The translations under genes and the position numbers were made by a program. This document shows, in pieces, positions 52,734 to 62,121 of a stretch of DNA of 64,000 nt. Origin of the DNA: Robertmurraya korlensis NBRC 107688. Its GTDB lineage: Bacteria; Bacillota; Bacilli; Bacillales; Cytobacillaceae. Every line of letters starts with the position of its first letter. Position 1 is the first letter of the stretch. The notes beneath the pieces are model-generated. The model worked only from the letters and a program-made list of their open reading frames with translations. It was not told where the DNA came from and did not search any database. Where the stretch lies: the NCBI RefSeq assembly GCF_001591645.1, contig NZ_BCVH01000008.1, forward strand, positions 62,001 to 126,000, read 5' to 3'.

Positions 52734-54431
52734 ATGTATCGTATGTTTCAAAAATTGATTGACTTAGTGGAAGAGTGCGAAACAATTGTAAATGGTTATG
52801 CTCCATTAGGAGAGATAGTGAATTACCTCAACTCTTCTCACATGGTTGTGGCTCTTAATGAAGCGTACTATACTTTTACAAAAGATGAACGACAACTTCT
52901 AACCATTGGGAATGAAAGTATTTCTATAACAGATTGGATTAATGAATTGAAATGGGCACCTTCTTCAGTGGCTTCCTTAAGTGAGTTAACCATGGAGGAG
53001 TTGAATTGGAAAAGACCGGTTGTTTTGAGGGATACAAACGACAAAATACTGGGAATTGTAACGGCCGAGAAGTGGATTTCTTCCATGCAACAGGAATATG
53101 AAAAAATGGCGACTTACTTCCAAACATTATCAGAAACTATTAACGATGCGGTTACAGCTGTTGATAAGGAAGGTAATGTTATCTGCTGGAATAATACGTC
53201 TGAACTTACCTATAAAATTAAAAAGGAAAAAATTATTGGTAGGAAACTAAAAGACCACTTCCATACGGAAGCACTTGTATTGCATCGTATACTGCGTGAA
53301 GGGAGACCGGTTCGAGGAGCCTATCACCGTCCGAACGATGTGAATCATGTATTAATAAATGCCTCACCTATCATTATGAATAATCAAATTGAAGGTGGAA
53401 TAGCAATTGAGAGAGATATTACAAAAATTATACGTTTGAATGAAGAATTAACCTCTTCATTGCCAGTACTTGTTCACCAAGATCATCCTTATTCCTCTAT
53501 TGTGGGTAATTCAAAAAAAATAAAAGAAGCCATTGGGATGGCACAAAAAGTGGCCCATGCTGATATTCCTGTTCTGTTAAAAGGAGAATCGGGTGCCGGT
53601 AAAGAGATGCTTGCTCAAGCGATTCATTATGGAGGCTCTAAAAGCACAGGCCCGTATGTAACCGTTAACTGCTCGGTGATTCCTCCTGCCCTGTTAGAAA
53701 TTGAGTTATTTGGCTTTCAGAACGATGCATTTGAGGAAGAAAGGCAAGGCAAACAAATAGGAAAAATTGAACAAGCGTATAATGGAACACTCTTTATCGA
53801 AGACATTGATAAGATGACATTGCCACTCCAAGAAAAATTATTAGAATATTTAGTAAACCATTCATTTTATCGTGTAGGTGGAACAGAAGAAATCACGACA
53901 AACACTCGTATTGTAGCTTCATCTTCAACTTTATCGCTGGAGGATGTAGTCAAAGAGGGTGATTTTAATGAAAAGCTATATTATCACTTATCAGTTATTA
54001 CCATTAACATTCCTCCTTTGCGTGAAAGAACCGAGGATATCATCCCGCTTATTAGACACTATGTTAGTGAATTTTGTTCCAGCTACCACAAAGCGACTCC
54101 TGAAATTGATTCAAAAGTGATGAAGATATTAGTTGAATATGATTGGCCTGGGAATGTAAGAGAGCTTCGAAATGTAGTAGAACGATTTATCATATTATCA
54201 GATCAATCACTGATTACCATTGATGAGATACCAGAAAATATTATTAAAGTGGTTGAGAAGAAAAGCATGACATTAAAAGAAACGACACAAGAAATGGAAG
54301 CAAGAAAGATAGAAGTGGTAGAAATAGAGAATGCATTAAGAAAGACATATGGGAATAAAAGTGCGGCCGCAAACCTATTAGGTATATCAAGAGGTACGTT
54401 ATACAACAAAATTAAAGAGTATGGATTGTGA
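52734..54431 (+). CDS. PAS/AAA+ transcriptional regulator of the NtrC class lacking the sigma-54 contact loop
   Basis: A 565-residue regulator: N-terminal region, PAS domain (about 120-225, NDAVTAVDKEGNVICWNN), AAA+ domain with Walker A GESGAGKE (284-291), and a C-terminal Fis-type helix-turn-helix (NKSAAANLLGISRGTLYNKI). In the AAA+ domain the GAFTGA loop reads DAFEEE (331-336), and Walker B reads TLFIEDI with Glu356-Asp357 in place of Asp-Glu. These changes argue against activation of sigma-54 polymerase. It may act with sigma-A as TyrR-like proteins do. RocR of B. subtilis is the nearest functional idea; its place after the proline operon makes that operon a likely target. Confidence 0.82.
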   Translation: MYRMFQKLIDLVEECETIVNGYAPLGEIVNYLNSSHMVVALNEAYYTFTKDERQLLTIGNESISITDWINELKWAPSSVASLSELTMEELNWKRPVVLRDTNDKILGIVTAEKWISSMQQEYEKMATYFQTLSETINDAVTAVDKEGNVICWNNTSELTYKIKKEKIIGRKLKDHFHTEALVLHRILREGRPVRGAYHRPNDVNHVLINASPIIMNNQIEGGIAIERDITKIIRLNEELTSSLPVLVHQDHPYSSIVGNSKKIKEAIGMAQKVAHADIPVLLKGESGAGKEMLAQAIHYGGSKSTGPYVTVNCSVIPPALLEIELFGFQNDAFEEERQGKQIGKIEQAYNGTLFIEDIDKMTLPLQEKLLEYLVNHSFYRVGGTEEITTNTRIVASSSTLSLEDVVKEGDFNEKLYYHLSVITINIPPLRERTEDIIPLIRHYVSEFCSSYHKATPEIDSKVMKILVEYDWPGNVRELRNVVERFIILSDQSLITIDEIPENIIKVVEKKSMTLKETTQEMEARKIEVVEIENALRKTYGNKSAAANLLGISRGTLYNKIKEYGL

Positions 54432-54437
54432 TCATGT

Positions 54438-54463
54438 CCCCTTCGCCTTAGCGAAGGGGTTTT
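54438..54463 (+). terminator. Terminator of the AAA+ regulator gene
   Basis: CCCCTTCGC and GCGAAGGGG with loop CTTA, followed by TTTT. Confidence 0.88.
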
Positions 54464-54545
54464 AAATTTCCCTAAAGGTCGTTTAGATCATGAGTGAATG
54501 GCAAAACTGAGAGGATAATGATTTGTTAAACGAGGGAAGTCTACC

Positions 54546-55838
54546 ATGATGAAAAAGTTAACGAACAAAGTTAAGAATAGCCTTTGGTTATTACCCAGTT
54601 TGTATAGTGGACTAGGACTTAGTTTTGCAATTATTACTACCACTATAGATACATACTACTTAAAACATTTTGTCCAATATATGCCTGAGATTTTACTTAC
54701 CAGTGTGGAGCTAGCTATTACTATTTTAGCCACATTGTCTTCAGCGTTATTAACAATGACGACATTTACATTTTCTATTATCATGGTTGTTCTTACAACC
54801 TATTCCTCTCAATTTTCTCCAAGAGCACTTCCCAATTTTATGACAGCCAAAACGACGATGAGGGTGCTAGGGATATTTTTAGGAGGATTTGTTTATTCGA
54901 TTTATAGCTTATTGTTTATGAGAAAATCGATTGATCATGAATATGTCATTTCTGCAGTGTTAGGAGTATTTTTTGCAATCATTTGTTTACTCTTTTTTAT
55001 CCATTTCATTCATTATATCGGGAAGTCAATACAAGTTGATTTTCTGATTGAAAAGTTAACAAATGAAACGTTCCGCTCAAGTCATATGGTAAAAGACAGG
55101 ATAACAAGAGGAGAACTATTTATTGTCAAAGATTTCATTAATCCTTATACGTATAAAAAAACCTATGAAAATAAAAACACAGGTTACATTCAAAAAATTG
55201 AGATAGATGAGATGATTTTATTTGCCTCAAGGGAGAATCTATATATTGAAATAAATTGTAAAATTGGAGAATTTATTACAGAGGGAAGTACCCTTTTTAC
55301 TATTTACAGTGATATAGGATTGATAGATGACCAAATACTCCATCAATGTGAAAGCCATGTCACTGTGAGCCATCAGAGAAGTACCACGCAGGATATGTCT
55401 TTTTCCATTCAGAAGCTAGTAGAGATTGCTTTGAGAGCTACTTCGCCTGCAATCAATGATCCATTCACGGCTAAACATTGTATTCGTAATATTGGGAAGA
55501 TACTCTCAGAGGTTTCACCTATACTAGAAGGACATAGGCTATTTAAAGATAAAAATGAGAAGGCTAGATTATTCATACCTATGGAAAACTTAGAAAACCT
55601 CCTCTATTTTACCTTTTATGAATTTGATATTACAGAAAGAAAGGATTTGTCTGTATTGGGGGTAATCTTTGATGCATTAATCATGACAGCCCAGAAAAGC
55701 TCTAAGGAAAATAAACAAATACTATGGGGATTTTCCTCATACATTACATATAAGTTTTATGACAACAATAGACTTCACGATTTAGATAAAGAGTTTCTTC
55801 AGTTGAAAACAAACAGTCTATATAAGGCCACACACTAG
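54546..55838 (+). CDS. DUF2254 membrane protein
   Basis: A 430-residue protein with four N-terminal membrane segments (about 15-150) and a large soluble C-terminal part, as in DUF2254. Family pattern includes TMTTFTFSIIMVVLTTYSSQFSPRALPNFM in the membrane part, of which SSQFSPRALP is most conserved, and IALRATSPAINDPFTA in the soluble part. The function of the family is unknown. Monocistronic; two adjacent ATG codons at 54546 and 54549. Confidence 0.85.
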   Translation: MMKKLTNKVKNSLWLLPSLYSGLGLSFAIITTTIDTYYLKHFVQYMPEILLTSVELAITILATLSSALLTMTTFTFSIIMVVLTTYSSQFSPRALPNFMTAKTTMRVLGIFLGGFVYSIYSLLFMRKSIDHEYVISAVLGVFFAIICLLFFIHFIHYIGKSIQVDFLIEKLTNETFRSSHMVKDRITRGELFIVKDFINPYTYKKTYENKNTGYIQKIEIDEMILFASRENLYIEINCKIGEFITEGSTLFTIYSDIGLIDDQILHQCESHVTVSHQRSTTQDMSFSIQKLVEIALRATSPAINDPFTAKHCIRNIGKILSEVSPILEGHRLFKDKNEKARLFIPMENLENLLYFTFYEFDITERKDLSVLGVIFDALIMTAQKSSKENKQILWGFSSYITYKFYDNNRLHDLDKEFLQLKTNSLYKATH

Positions 55839-55949
55839 CAGTAGGTTTTTTATGTTCACATTATATAAATAAGAAAAAAGGTATTTTGACAGATTGTGTC
55901 GAATATCTCTTTGCTGAATTAGAGCAAAAAATTTTATAGTAGGTGAACC

Positions 55950-56978
55950 ATGAAACGTATATCGAAGCGCATCAAGATCACATTTTTCATTCTCTTTATT
56001 TTAATAATTGTGGGTTTTATTCCAACACCTTATTATTTGTATCAACCTGGCACTACGGAAGATTTAACTGCAATGGTTAATGTCGAGGATGGATATATAG
56101 ACGAGAAAGGAAACTTTTACTTAACGACCGTTCTTTCTATAGAAGCGGGTAATATTTATTACTTAGCATACGGACTGTTAGCTCCCCATACAGAAATTAA
56201 AAAAGCTACCGAAGTCAGGAGCGATTTAACAAATCAAGAATACGATACTCTCCTTTCTTTCATGATGAGAGATTCTAAGCAGAATGCGATTGTCTCAAGT
56301 TTTTCAGAAGCAGGGGAAGATTTACATATGGAAAATAACGGTATTTTTGTTTATGGAATCGCAGAGCAATCAAAAGCAAAAGGAATTTTAAAGGTTGGAG
56401 ATATTATTACGGAAGTGGATGGAACGAAGGTATCGGAACGAAATGAATTCATCAATTATATTGAACAGAATAAAGAAGCAGGAGATACCGTTTCTCTAAA
56501 AATAACAAGAAATGGTAAGATACGTGAAAAAACAGTTGAAATTATCCCATTTGGGGAAGAATCAAATCGAATTGGACTTGGAATCACACCTGAAGAAGAT
56601 TTTATAATAGACTTGGCAAGACAGGTTGAACTAAAGAGTGAGGATATAGGTGGACCTTCTGCTGGATTAATGTTTTCTTTAGAAATTTATAAGCAGCTTG
56701 TTGCAAAAGACCTTACGAAGGGATATGAGATTGCTGGAACTGGTACCATTGACCACAAAGGGAATGTGGGTCAGATTGGAGGAATTAGACATAAAGTTAC
56801 ATCCGCTTCTTTACAAGGGATAGATATTTTCTTTGTTCCAAAAGATTTGTCTGAACTCGACTCCAATGAAAAGAACGCTTTAGATGAAGTGGAGAAAGGG
56901 GGATATGACCTAGAAATTGTTCCGGTTGCTACTTTAGCTGAAGCAATAAAGTACTTAGAGAATCTGAAGGAAAAATAA
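55950..56978 (+). CDS. ylbL: PDZ and Lon-type serine protease, membrane-anchored (YlbL/SepM-like)
   Basis: A 342-residue protein: one N-terminal membrane segment (10-24), a PDZ domain (about 130-205, GILKVGDIITEVDG), and an S16 Lon-like proteolytic domain with the Ser-Lys dyad Ser237 (GGPSAG) and Lys282 (GIRHKV). In B. subtilis YlbL degrades a DNA-damage cell-division inhibitor and in streptococci SepM processes a signal peptide, so the target here may be a small membrane protein. Genomic context is not the usual coaD neighbourhood, so it could be a paralogue. Confidence 0.85.
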   Translation: MKRISKRIKITFFILFILIIVGFIPTPYYLYQPGTTEDLTAMVNVEDGYIDEKGNFYLTTVLSIEAGNIYYLAYGLLAPHTEIKKATEVRSDLTNQEYDTLLSFMMRDSKQNAIVSSFSEAGEDLHMENNGIFVYGIAEQSKAKGILKVGDIITEVDGTKVSERNEFINYIEQNKEAGDTVSLKITRNGKIREKTVEIIPFGEESNRIGLGITPEEDFIIDLARQVELKSEDIGGPSAGLMFSLEIYKQLVAKDLTKGYEIAGTGTIDHKGNVGQIGGIRHKVTSASLQGIDIFFVPKDLSELDSNEKNALDEVEKGGYDLEIVPVATLAEAIKYLENLKEK

Positions 56979-57000
56979 GAGATTCCAGCGGTTAATTTCG

Positions 57001-57208
57001 AAATATTCTTGACCAACGAACCAAACGGAATTATAATAGATAGAATTATGACAGCTCTTTTCAATGTCCAAGGACAAGGAGGAGAGAAATCATAAATTTA
57101 TAGAATCATTTGAAAATAATTTTGGTTGCTAATGTAAACACACATAATTGTGAGTGCAAAAGAGGCCAACGTTGATGGGTATTCATCACCGTTGGTCTCT
57201 TTTTTTTT
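57001..57208 (+). promoter_or_regulatory. Leader with strong promoter and terminator before an OFA-family MFS gene
   Basis: TTGACC (57009-57014), 17-base spacer, TATAAT (57032-57037): a near-consensus promoter. About 160 bases later stands a strong terminator: AGAGGCCAACG/CGTTGGTCTCT with inner TGATG/CATCA (57161-57200) and eight T residues. A free-standing AGGAGGAG occurs at 57079-57086. The leader is either an attenuator for the MFS gene 36 bases downstream, or a small RNA. A 22-codon frame (57064-57132) lacks a ribosome site. Confidence 0.6.
57161..57208 (+). terminator. Leader terminator before the OFA MFS gene
   Basis: A 16-bp interrupted stem with one G-T pair followed by eight T residues, upstream of the MFS start at 57245. 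Confidence 0.88.
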
Positions 57209-57244
57209 GCGAGTTTGATATCTTAAACAAGGAGGTTCTATCCA

Positions 57245-58471
57245 ATGAATCGTTGGTTAGTCGTGTTAGGTGCTGTTCTCATACAAATTAATTTAGGAGC
57301 AGTGTATGCTTGGAGTTTATTTAATCAGCCCCTGATTGATAAATTTGGTTGGGCAAGAGAAGATGTTGTTGTAACTTTTTCAATTACGATTGCCGTTTTT
57401 GCGTTTGCTACGATCTTTGCTGGAAGGTTACAGGATCAAATTGGTCCTAGGTGGGTAGCAACAATCGGAGGCTTGTTACTGGGGATTGGGTTAATGTTAT
57501 CAAGTCAAGCGACCTCACTAGTTCAGCTTTATCTCTTTTACGGTGTTATAGGTGGAATTGGGATTGGTATGACCTATGTTTGCCCACTATCTGCATGTGT
57601 AAAGTGGTTTCCAGATAAAAGAGGGTTTATTAGTGGAGTGGCTGTTGCAGGATTTGGACTAGGTGGTCTTATATATAAGCCATTGATAGGATATTTTATT
57701 GAATTGTCAGGGGTTTCTTCTTCCTTTATGTATCTAGGTATTATTTATTTAGTGTTAGTGATTGCTGGTGCACAGTTATTGAAAAATCCAACAGAAGAAC
57801 AGGTGTTGAAATATCAACCTGTACAGCAGGAAGCTAACAATCTACCTAAAACACATATAGATACAAACAATCAGTTTACCCCGAAGCAAATGCTCCGTAC
57901 CCACCAGTTTTACCTGCTATGGTTTATGTTCTTATTTGGCAGTGTATCTGGATTGATGGTGATTAGCTTTGCTGTTGACATTGGTGTAGATATGGCAAAC
58001 TTAGAACTTGAACAAGCAGGCAATGCAGTAATGGTGATTGCTCTGTTTAATGCAGCAGGGCGAATTGTATTAGGTAAATTATCCGATCGTTTTGGACGGA
58101 AAAATACACTAATGGCAATTTATGGGTTAACAGCTGTTATCATGTTTTATATGAGTACAGGAATGATGAACTATCCATTATTTTTAATGGCAGTATCCTT
58201 AATTGGATTTTGCTTTGGTGGATTTCTAGCACTATTCCCATCAGTAACAGCAGATTACTTTGGTGTAAGAAACCTAGGTAGTAACTATGGATTTATGTAT
58301 CAAGCATATGGTCTATCAGCCTTTGTTGGACCTATCGTTGTGAAGTCTCTTCCTTTCACTTACGCCTTCTTGCTAGCAGGGTTTATCTGTGTGTTAGCAA
58401 TTGCTATGGCAAAGCTAGTTGAGGTTCCGAGTCAAGTATCTGTAAAAAGGTTACAAGAAACACAAGCATAA
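57245..58471 (+). CDS. OFA-family MFS transporter (OxlT/YhjX-like)
   Basis: A 408-residue transporter with 12 hydrophobic segments. It shows the oxalate/formate antiporter family traits: N-terminal INLGAVYAWSLFNQPL, GIGIGMTYVCPLSACVKWFPDKRG around segment 5, and LGKLSDRFGRKNTLM between segments 8 and 9. Relatives exchange oxalate/formate or respond to pyruvate (E. coli YhjX), so a small organic acid is the likely substrate. AAGGAGG precedes ATG 57245. Its leader contains a transcription terminator. Confidence 0.87.
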   Translation: MNRWLVVLGAVLIQINLGAVYAWSLFNQPLIDKFGWAREDVVVTFSITIAVFAFATIFAGRLQDQIGPRWVATIGGLLLGIGLMLSSQATSLVQLYLFYGVIGGIGIGMTYVCPLSACVKWFPDKRGFISGVAVAGFGLGGLIYKPLIGYFIELSGVSSSFMYLGIIYLVLVIAGAQLLKNPTEEQVLKYQPVQQEANNLPKTHIDTNNQFTPKQMLRTHQFYLLWFMFLFGSVSGLMVISFAVDIGVDMANLELEQAGNAVMVIALFNAAGRIVLGKLSDRFGRKNTLMAIYGLTAVIMFYMSTGMMNYPLFLMAVSLIGFCFGGFLALFPSVTADYFGVRNLGSNYGFMYQAYGLSAFVGPIVVKSLPFTYAFLLAGFICVLAIAMAKLVEVPSQVSVKRLQETQA

Positions 58472-58479
58472 AAATAAAG

Positions 58480-58517
58480 CGGGTATAAAATCGAGGAGAT
58501 TTTATGCCCGTTTTTTT
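58480..58517 (+). terminator. OFA MFS gene terminator
   Basis: CGGGTATAAAATC and GATTTTATGCCCG (one T-G pair) with loop GAGGA, followed by seven T residues. Confidence 0.92.
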
Positions 58518-58661
58518 ATTACGATGATCCCCTTTTTTCCTTTAAAAAATAAATTTTTCTTTAAACTATGAAAATTTATGGTAAATTGTCAGTAAGGGCT
58601 TTCATGGATGTGAGAAAAAAGATACGTACAAGTTCAATAAACTACTGGAGGGAAACGGAAA

Positions 58662-59639
58662 ATGAAATATCGCAGACTTGGTAACAGTGGATTAAAGGTT
58701 AGTGAATTAGGATTAGGAAGCTGGTTAACATTTGGAACAGCTGTGGACAACAAAAAGGCATTTGAATGTATACATAAAGCCTATGAATTGGGGATTAACT
58801 TCTTTGATACGGCGAATGCATATAACAATGGCAAAGCAGAGGAAGTTCTTGGTGAAGCACTAAAAAATTATCAACGTAGCAGCTATGTGGTAGCTACAAA
58901 GTTGTTTTTTCCAATGGGAGAAGGACCGAATGAGCGGGGACTTTCCAGAAAGCATATTTTTGAACAGTGCGAAGCAAGTTTAAAACGCTTAGGTCTCGAT
59001 TACATTGACCTGTATCAGTGCCATCGTTTTGATTCAGAGGTTCCGATAGAAGAAACTCTTTACGCGCTAGATGATTTAGTTAGACAAGGGAAGGTCTTGT
59101 ACACAGGAGTTAGTGAATGGAGTGCTCAACAAATTGATGCAGCTGTGAATATTCAAAAGGAACATAAATTTCGCCCACTTATTTCTAACCAACCCATTTA
59201 TAATATGTTTGAAAGATACATCGAGGAGGATAAGGTGATAGACGTTTGTAGAAACCATGGAATCGGGCAAGTCGTCTTCTCGCCATTAGCGCAAGGGGTG
59301 TTAACTGGTAAATATAAACTTGGTGCAAATAAGCCTTCTGACAGCCGGGCAGCTAATGACTCTACTAATCAAGTAATTAATAGTTACTTTAGAAATGATG
59401 TGCTAGAGGTTGTTGGTAAATTAAATAACCTAGCAAGCGAATTGGGATTAACCTTAAGTCAGCTAGCGTTAGCATGGGTTTTACGTCATAAAGAAATTAG
59501 TTCAGCTATCATTGGAGCAAGTAAACCTTCGCAAATTGAGGAAAATATGAAAGCTGTTGAGGTAGAGCTTACTACAGAAGTTCTTGAGAGAATCGAATAT
59601 ATAATTGAAGAGGTAAAGGATTTCGCGCCTCTACGATAA
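58662..59639 (+). CDS. Aldo/keto reductase, Kv-beta/YhdN-like
   Basis: A 325-residue NADPH-dependent reductase with the tetrad Asp49 and Tyr54 (FFDTANAYNNG), Lys80 (VVATKLF) and His121 (YQCHRFD). The N-terminal MKYRRLGNSGLKVSELGLG and C-terminal SSAIIGASKPSQIEENMKA place it in the AKR group related to potassium-channel beta subunits and B. subtilis YhdN/IolS. Substrate unknown. GGAGGG stands 10 bases before ATG 58662. Convergent with the next gene. Confidence 0.88.
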   Translation: MKYRRLGNSGLKVSELGLGSWLTFGTAVDNKKAFECIHKAYELGINFFDTANAYNNGKAEEVLGEALKNYQRSSYVVATKLFFPMGEGPNERGLSRKHIFEQCEASLKRLGLDYIDLYQCHRFDSEVPIEETLYALDDLVRQGKVLYTGVSEWSAQQIDAAVNIQKEHKFRPLISNQPIYNMFERYIEEDKVIDVCRNHGIGQVVFSPLAQGVLTGKYKLGANKPSDSRAANDSTNQVINSYFRNDVLEVVGKLNNLASELGLTLSQLALAWVLRHKEISSAIIGASKPSQIEENMKAVEVELTTEVLERIEYIIEEVKDFAPLR

Positions 59640-59640
59640 T

Positions 59641-59682
59641 CAGAAAGAAAATGACAGTTATGATAACTGCCATTTTCTTTTT
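59641..59682. terminator. Bidirectional terminator
   Basis: AAAGAAAATG-ACAGTTAT pairs with AACTG-CCATTTTCTTT between convergent genes. Confidence 0.85.
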
Positions 59683-59685
59683 GAG

Positions 59686-60288
59686 TTATACAGTTGTGAC
59701 TTGATTTTGGATCTTTTGAAAAACACGATTGCACAAGTATGAAATACAAAAAGCACAAGTGGAGAAAATAAAGATAAACGAAATCGGCCAGAAATAAAGT
59801 ATGACTCCAGTAATCACGATACAAATGACCGCTAAAATAGTAGTCAAAAAGAACCTTAGTGAAAAAAAGAATGAGTTTTTCACAATTGTCGTCCTTTTCA
59901 TTTCATAGTGGGCCATAATTGGAAAAATAAAAACCGTTGTAATAAGCATAACCACTGCAATGAGTAAAAAAACTGAGAAAAAAATAGTTTGCATGGAACC
60001 GAGGCTCCTCATTAAAGAAAAGTCTAAGAAAAGTAGTCCGGACAAGAACAGCCAGAGCAATCCTAAAACAAAGCTTTGTTTGAAGTTTTCCTTAAAAAAC
60101 TTCATAAAGGAGCGAAAAACACTATAGTCCTTGTGAATAATCCACTGTCGTGTTACGCAGTACATGGCAACAGTAGCAGGGAAAATGGTGACTACTGGTA
60201 GACAGAATAAAAGCCATAGAATATTAAGTTGGAAAAAAGCGGTTACAATTTCTAGTAATCTAAAAAAGAGATTGTTTTCATATTTCAT
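59686..60288 (-). CDS. DUF624 (YesL-like) membrane protein
   Basis: A 200-residue membrane protein with about five hydrophobic segments. DUF624 features: an N-terminal LEIVTAFFQLNILWLLFCLPVVTIFPATVAMYCVTRQW, of which NILWLLFCLPVVTIFPAT is most typical, and a middle VFIFPIMAHYEMK. Members commonly lie next to carbohydrate-uptake operons (yesL, yteU) with unproven function; the AraC/alpha-galactosidase genes 1 kb away agree with that. Divergent from the HAD gene. Confidence 0.85.
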   Translation of the reverse strand: MKYENNLFFRLLEIVTAFFQLNILWLLFCLPVVTIFPATVAMYCVTRQWIIHKDYSVFRSFMKFFKENFKQSFVLGLLWLFLSGLLFLDFSLMRSLGSMQTIFFSVFLLIAVVMLITTVFIFPIMAHYEMKRTTIVKNSFFFSLRFFLTTILAVICIVITGVILYFWPISFIFIFSTCAFCISYLCNRVFQKIQNQVTTV

Positions 60289-60420
60289 ATGTTTTCACCC
60301 AGGTTTTCATATTTTCTAGCATTAACCTAAAAATAGCACATTCCTGTTCATAAAAAAAGCTGGAATTTTTGGCTGATTAGGGAGAAGGTTATAATAGTGG
60401 TAATAGGAAAGGAGAAGGGT

Positions 60421-61116
60421 ATGACTATTCAAGCAGTATTTTTTGATTTGGATGATACATTACATGACTCACAACACTCTTTTGAACAGACTGTAAAAAA
60501 GCTTTTTCCAGAAGTAGCTTCTCAATTAACGATGAACGCATTATATATAAAGTTTAGAGAGGCTAGTGATTTGTTATGGAAGGATTATGTAGAAGGTAAA
60601 ACACCTCTCAGTGACCTTCGAACGAGAAGGGTTATTATGGCAATGAAAAGTCTAGATATGACGATTGATTCTGAATTAGCAAACTTGTTTCAAAAACAAT
60701 ATGAGTATAATCAAAAACATCTTAAATTGTTCCCAGAAGTACCCGGTTTACTAGGAGCACTGAAGGAGAGGGGGCTACTCGTTGGGATGATTACAAATGG
60801 CCCTGTAGAGCATCAACACAACAAAATTACTTCCTTGCAACTGACAGATCATATCCCTAGGCATCTTATCTATGTTTCAGATGGAGTAGGGGTGGCGAAG
60901 CCTAATCCAGACATCTTCCATCACGTGAGAAACAGTGTAAACCTGTTGCCTCACGAATTGCTCTATGTTGGTGACTCTTGGGAAAATGATATTGTTGGTT
61001 CATCAAAAGCTGGCTGGAAGTCACTTTGGTTTAATCATCGGAAAAGAGAGCCGGAGACGAATCATGAGCCCCTAGCAGTTATCCACAAACTAACAACCAT
61101 TTTGGAGTACGTATAA
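60421..61116 (+). CDS. HAD-family hydrolase (YfnB/YjjG-like phosphatase)
   Basis: A 231-residue cytoplasmic HAD phosphatase. Motif I FDLDDTLHD (nucleophile Asp in FFDLDDT), motif II MITNGP, Lys in VGVAKPNPDIF, and motif IV YVGDSWENDIVGS are all present, with a helical C1 cap between I and II. This pattern is common to nucleotidase and phosphoglycolate-type enzymes, so the substrate is open. ATG 60421 follows AAAGGAGAA; the frame upstream to 60397 is unlikely. Confidence 0.87.
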   Translation: MTIQAVFFDLDDTLHDSQHSFEQTVKKLFPEVASQLTMNALYIKFREASDLLWKDYVEGKTPLSDLRTRRVIMAMKSLDMTIDSELANLFQKQYEYNQKHLKLFPEVPGLLGALKERGLLVGMITNGPVEHQHNKITSLQLTDHIPRHLIYVSDGVGVAKPNPDIFHHVRNSVNLLPHELLYVGDSWENDIVGSSKAGWKSLWFNHRKREPETNHEPLAVIHKLTTILEYV

Positions 61117-61140
61117 ATTACTTGTAGGTAGGGGTTTTAG

Positions 61141-62013
61141 ATGAGTAATGAGGTGTATGGATTTCGGTTTCTTGACACATTACATACTTCCTTTTATCAG
61201 TTATTTGCTGTAGGCCATCAAAAGGTACGTGAAGAAAGCTATGATTGGGATGGGTTAAAACGGAAGGATGGCCCACTATATCTTTTCCAATATACCGTAG
61301 CTGGCTTTGGGGAGATCGACATTAATGGACAACTCCATAGGGTAGAGCCGGGACGAGGGTTTCTGGTGGAAATTCCTAGTATTCATCGATACTATTTACC
61401 GAAGGAAAGTGAAGAGTGGGAGTTTTATTTTATTCTTTTTCGTCCTACTAAAATCGAAAAAGAGTGGGACGAAATAATTGAAATGCTAGGGAGAACACCG
61501 GTATTCGAGGTGGATAGCTCTCCGATTCGCTTTCTTCATAGTACGTATGTAGCAGCAGCTAAAAACCAAATTACGGATGGATTTCGGGCGTCTTCTATTG
61601 TTTATCAATTTGTTATGGAGCTCTATCGGTATGGGATGAGGAGTAAAAAAGGAATAGAAGACTGGCCCGATAAAATTACCCAAGCGGTTCGTTTGTTAAA
61701 TGAGGAATATCACTCATTGCAGAGTCTGGAGGAAATAGCTGCTCACATTCAACTATCAAAATATCATTTTGGTAGATTATTTAAGAAGAGTACAGGTCTT
61801 GCTCCCATGGAGTATGTAACAAAGGTACGGATTGAAAAAGCAATTAATCTTCTACGAACCACAGAATGTTCAATAGAGGAGATAGCTGAACAAATCGGAT
61901 ATTCAAGCAGTAGTTATTTTATTAAGGTATTTCGTTCATGGGTTGGTTTCTCCCCTGGAGAATTTCGTACAGGTAAAGATTTGCTACTCATGAACGAAAT
62001 TCGCTTTAGCTAA
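61141..62013 (+). CDS. AraC-family regulator with N-terminal cupin sensor
   Basis: A 290-residue transcription regulator. The N-terminal cupin-like arm (about 10-120, TVAGFGEIDINGQLHRVEPGRGFLVEIP) probably binds a sugar; two AraC helix-turn-helix units follow (SLEEIAAHIQLSKYHFGRLFKK and IEEIAEQIGYSSSSYFIKVF). It ends 108 bases before an alpha-galactosidase gene on the same strand, the likely target. GTAGGGG precedes ATG 61141 in the short gap after the HAD gene. Confidence 0.88.
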   Translation: MSNEVYGFRFLDTLHTSFYQLFAVGHQKVREESYDWDGLKRKDGPLYLFQYTVAGFGEIDINGQLHRVEPGRGFLVEIPSIHRYYLPKESEEWEFYFILFRPTKIEKEWDEIIEMLGRTPVFEVDSSPIRFLHSTYVAAAKNQITDGFRASSIVYQFVMELYRYGMRSKKGIEDWPDKITQAVRLLNEEYHSLQSLEEIAAHIQLSKYHFGRLFKKSTGLAPMEYVTKVRIEKAINLLRTTECSIEEIAEQIGYSSSSYFIKVFRSWVGFSPGEFRTGKDLLLMNEIRFS

Positions 62014-62121
62014 GAGCATTATTCTACAACTGAAGGCAAAATATTATGATAGATGTGATGATGTCAGTCCTTTATTATTCAAGATAAGAGCAAAATAATT
62101 ACATGAAGGACGGTATGAAGG

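Noticed and set aside
57064-57132. 22-codon frame in the leader of the OFA transporter
   Set aside because: No ribosome site before its ATG, and the only strong ribosome-site-like sequence lies inside the frame.
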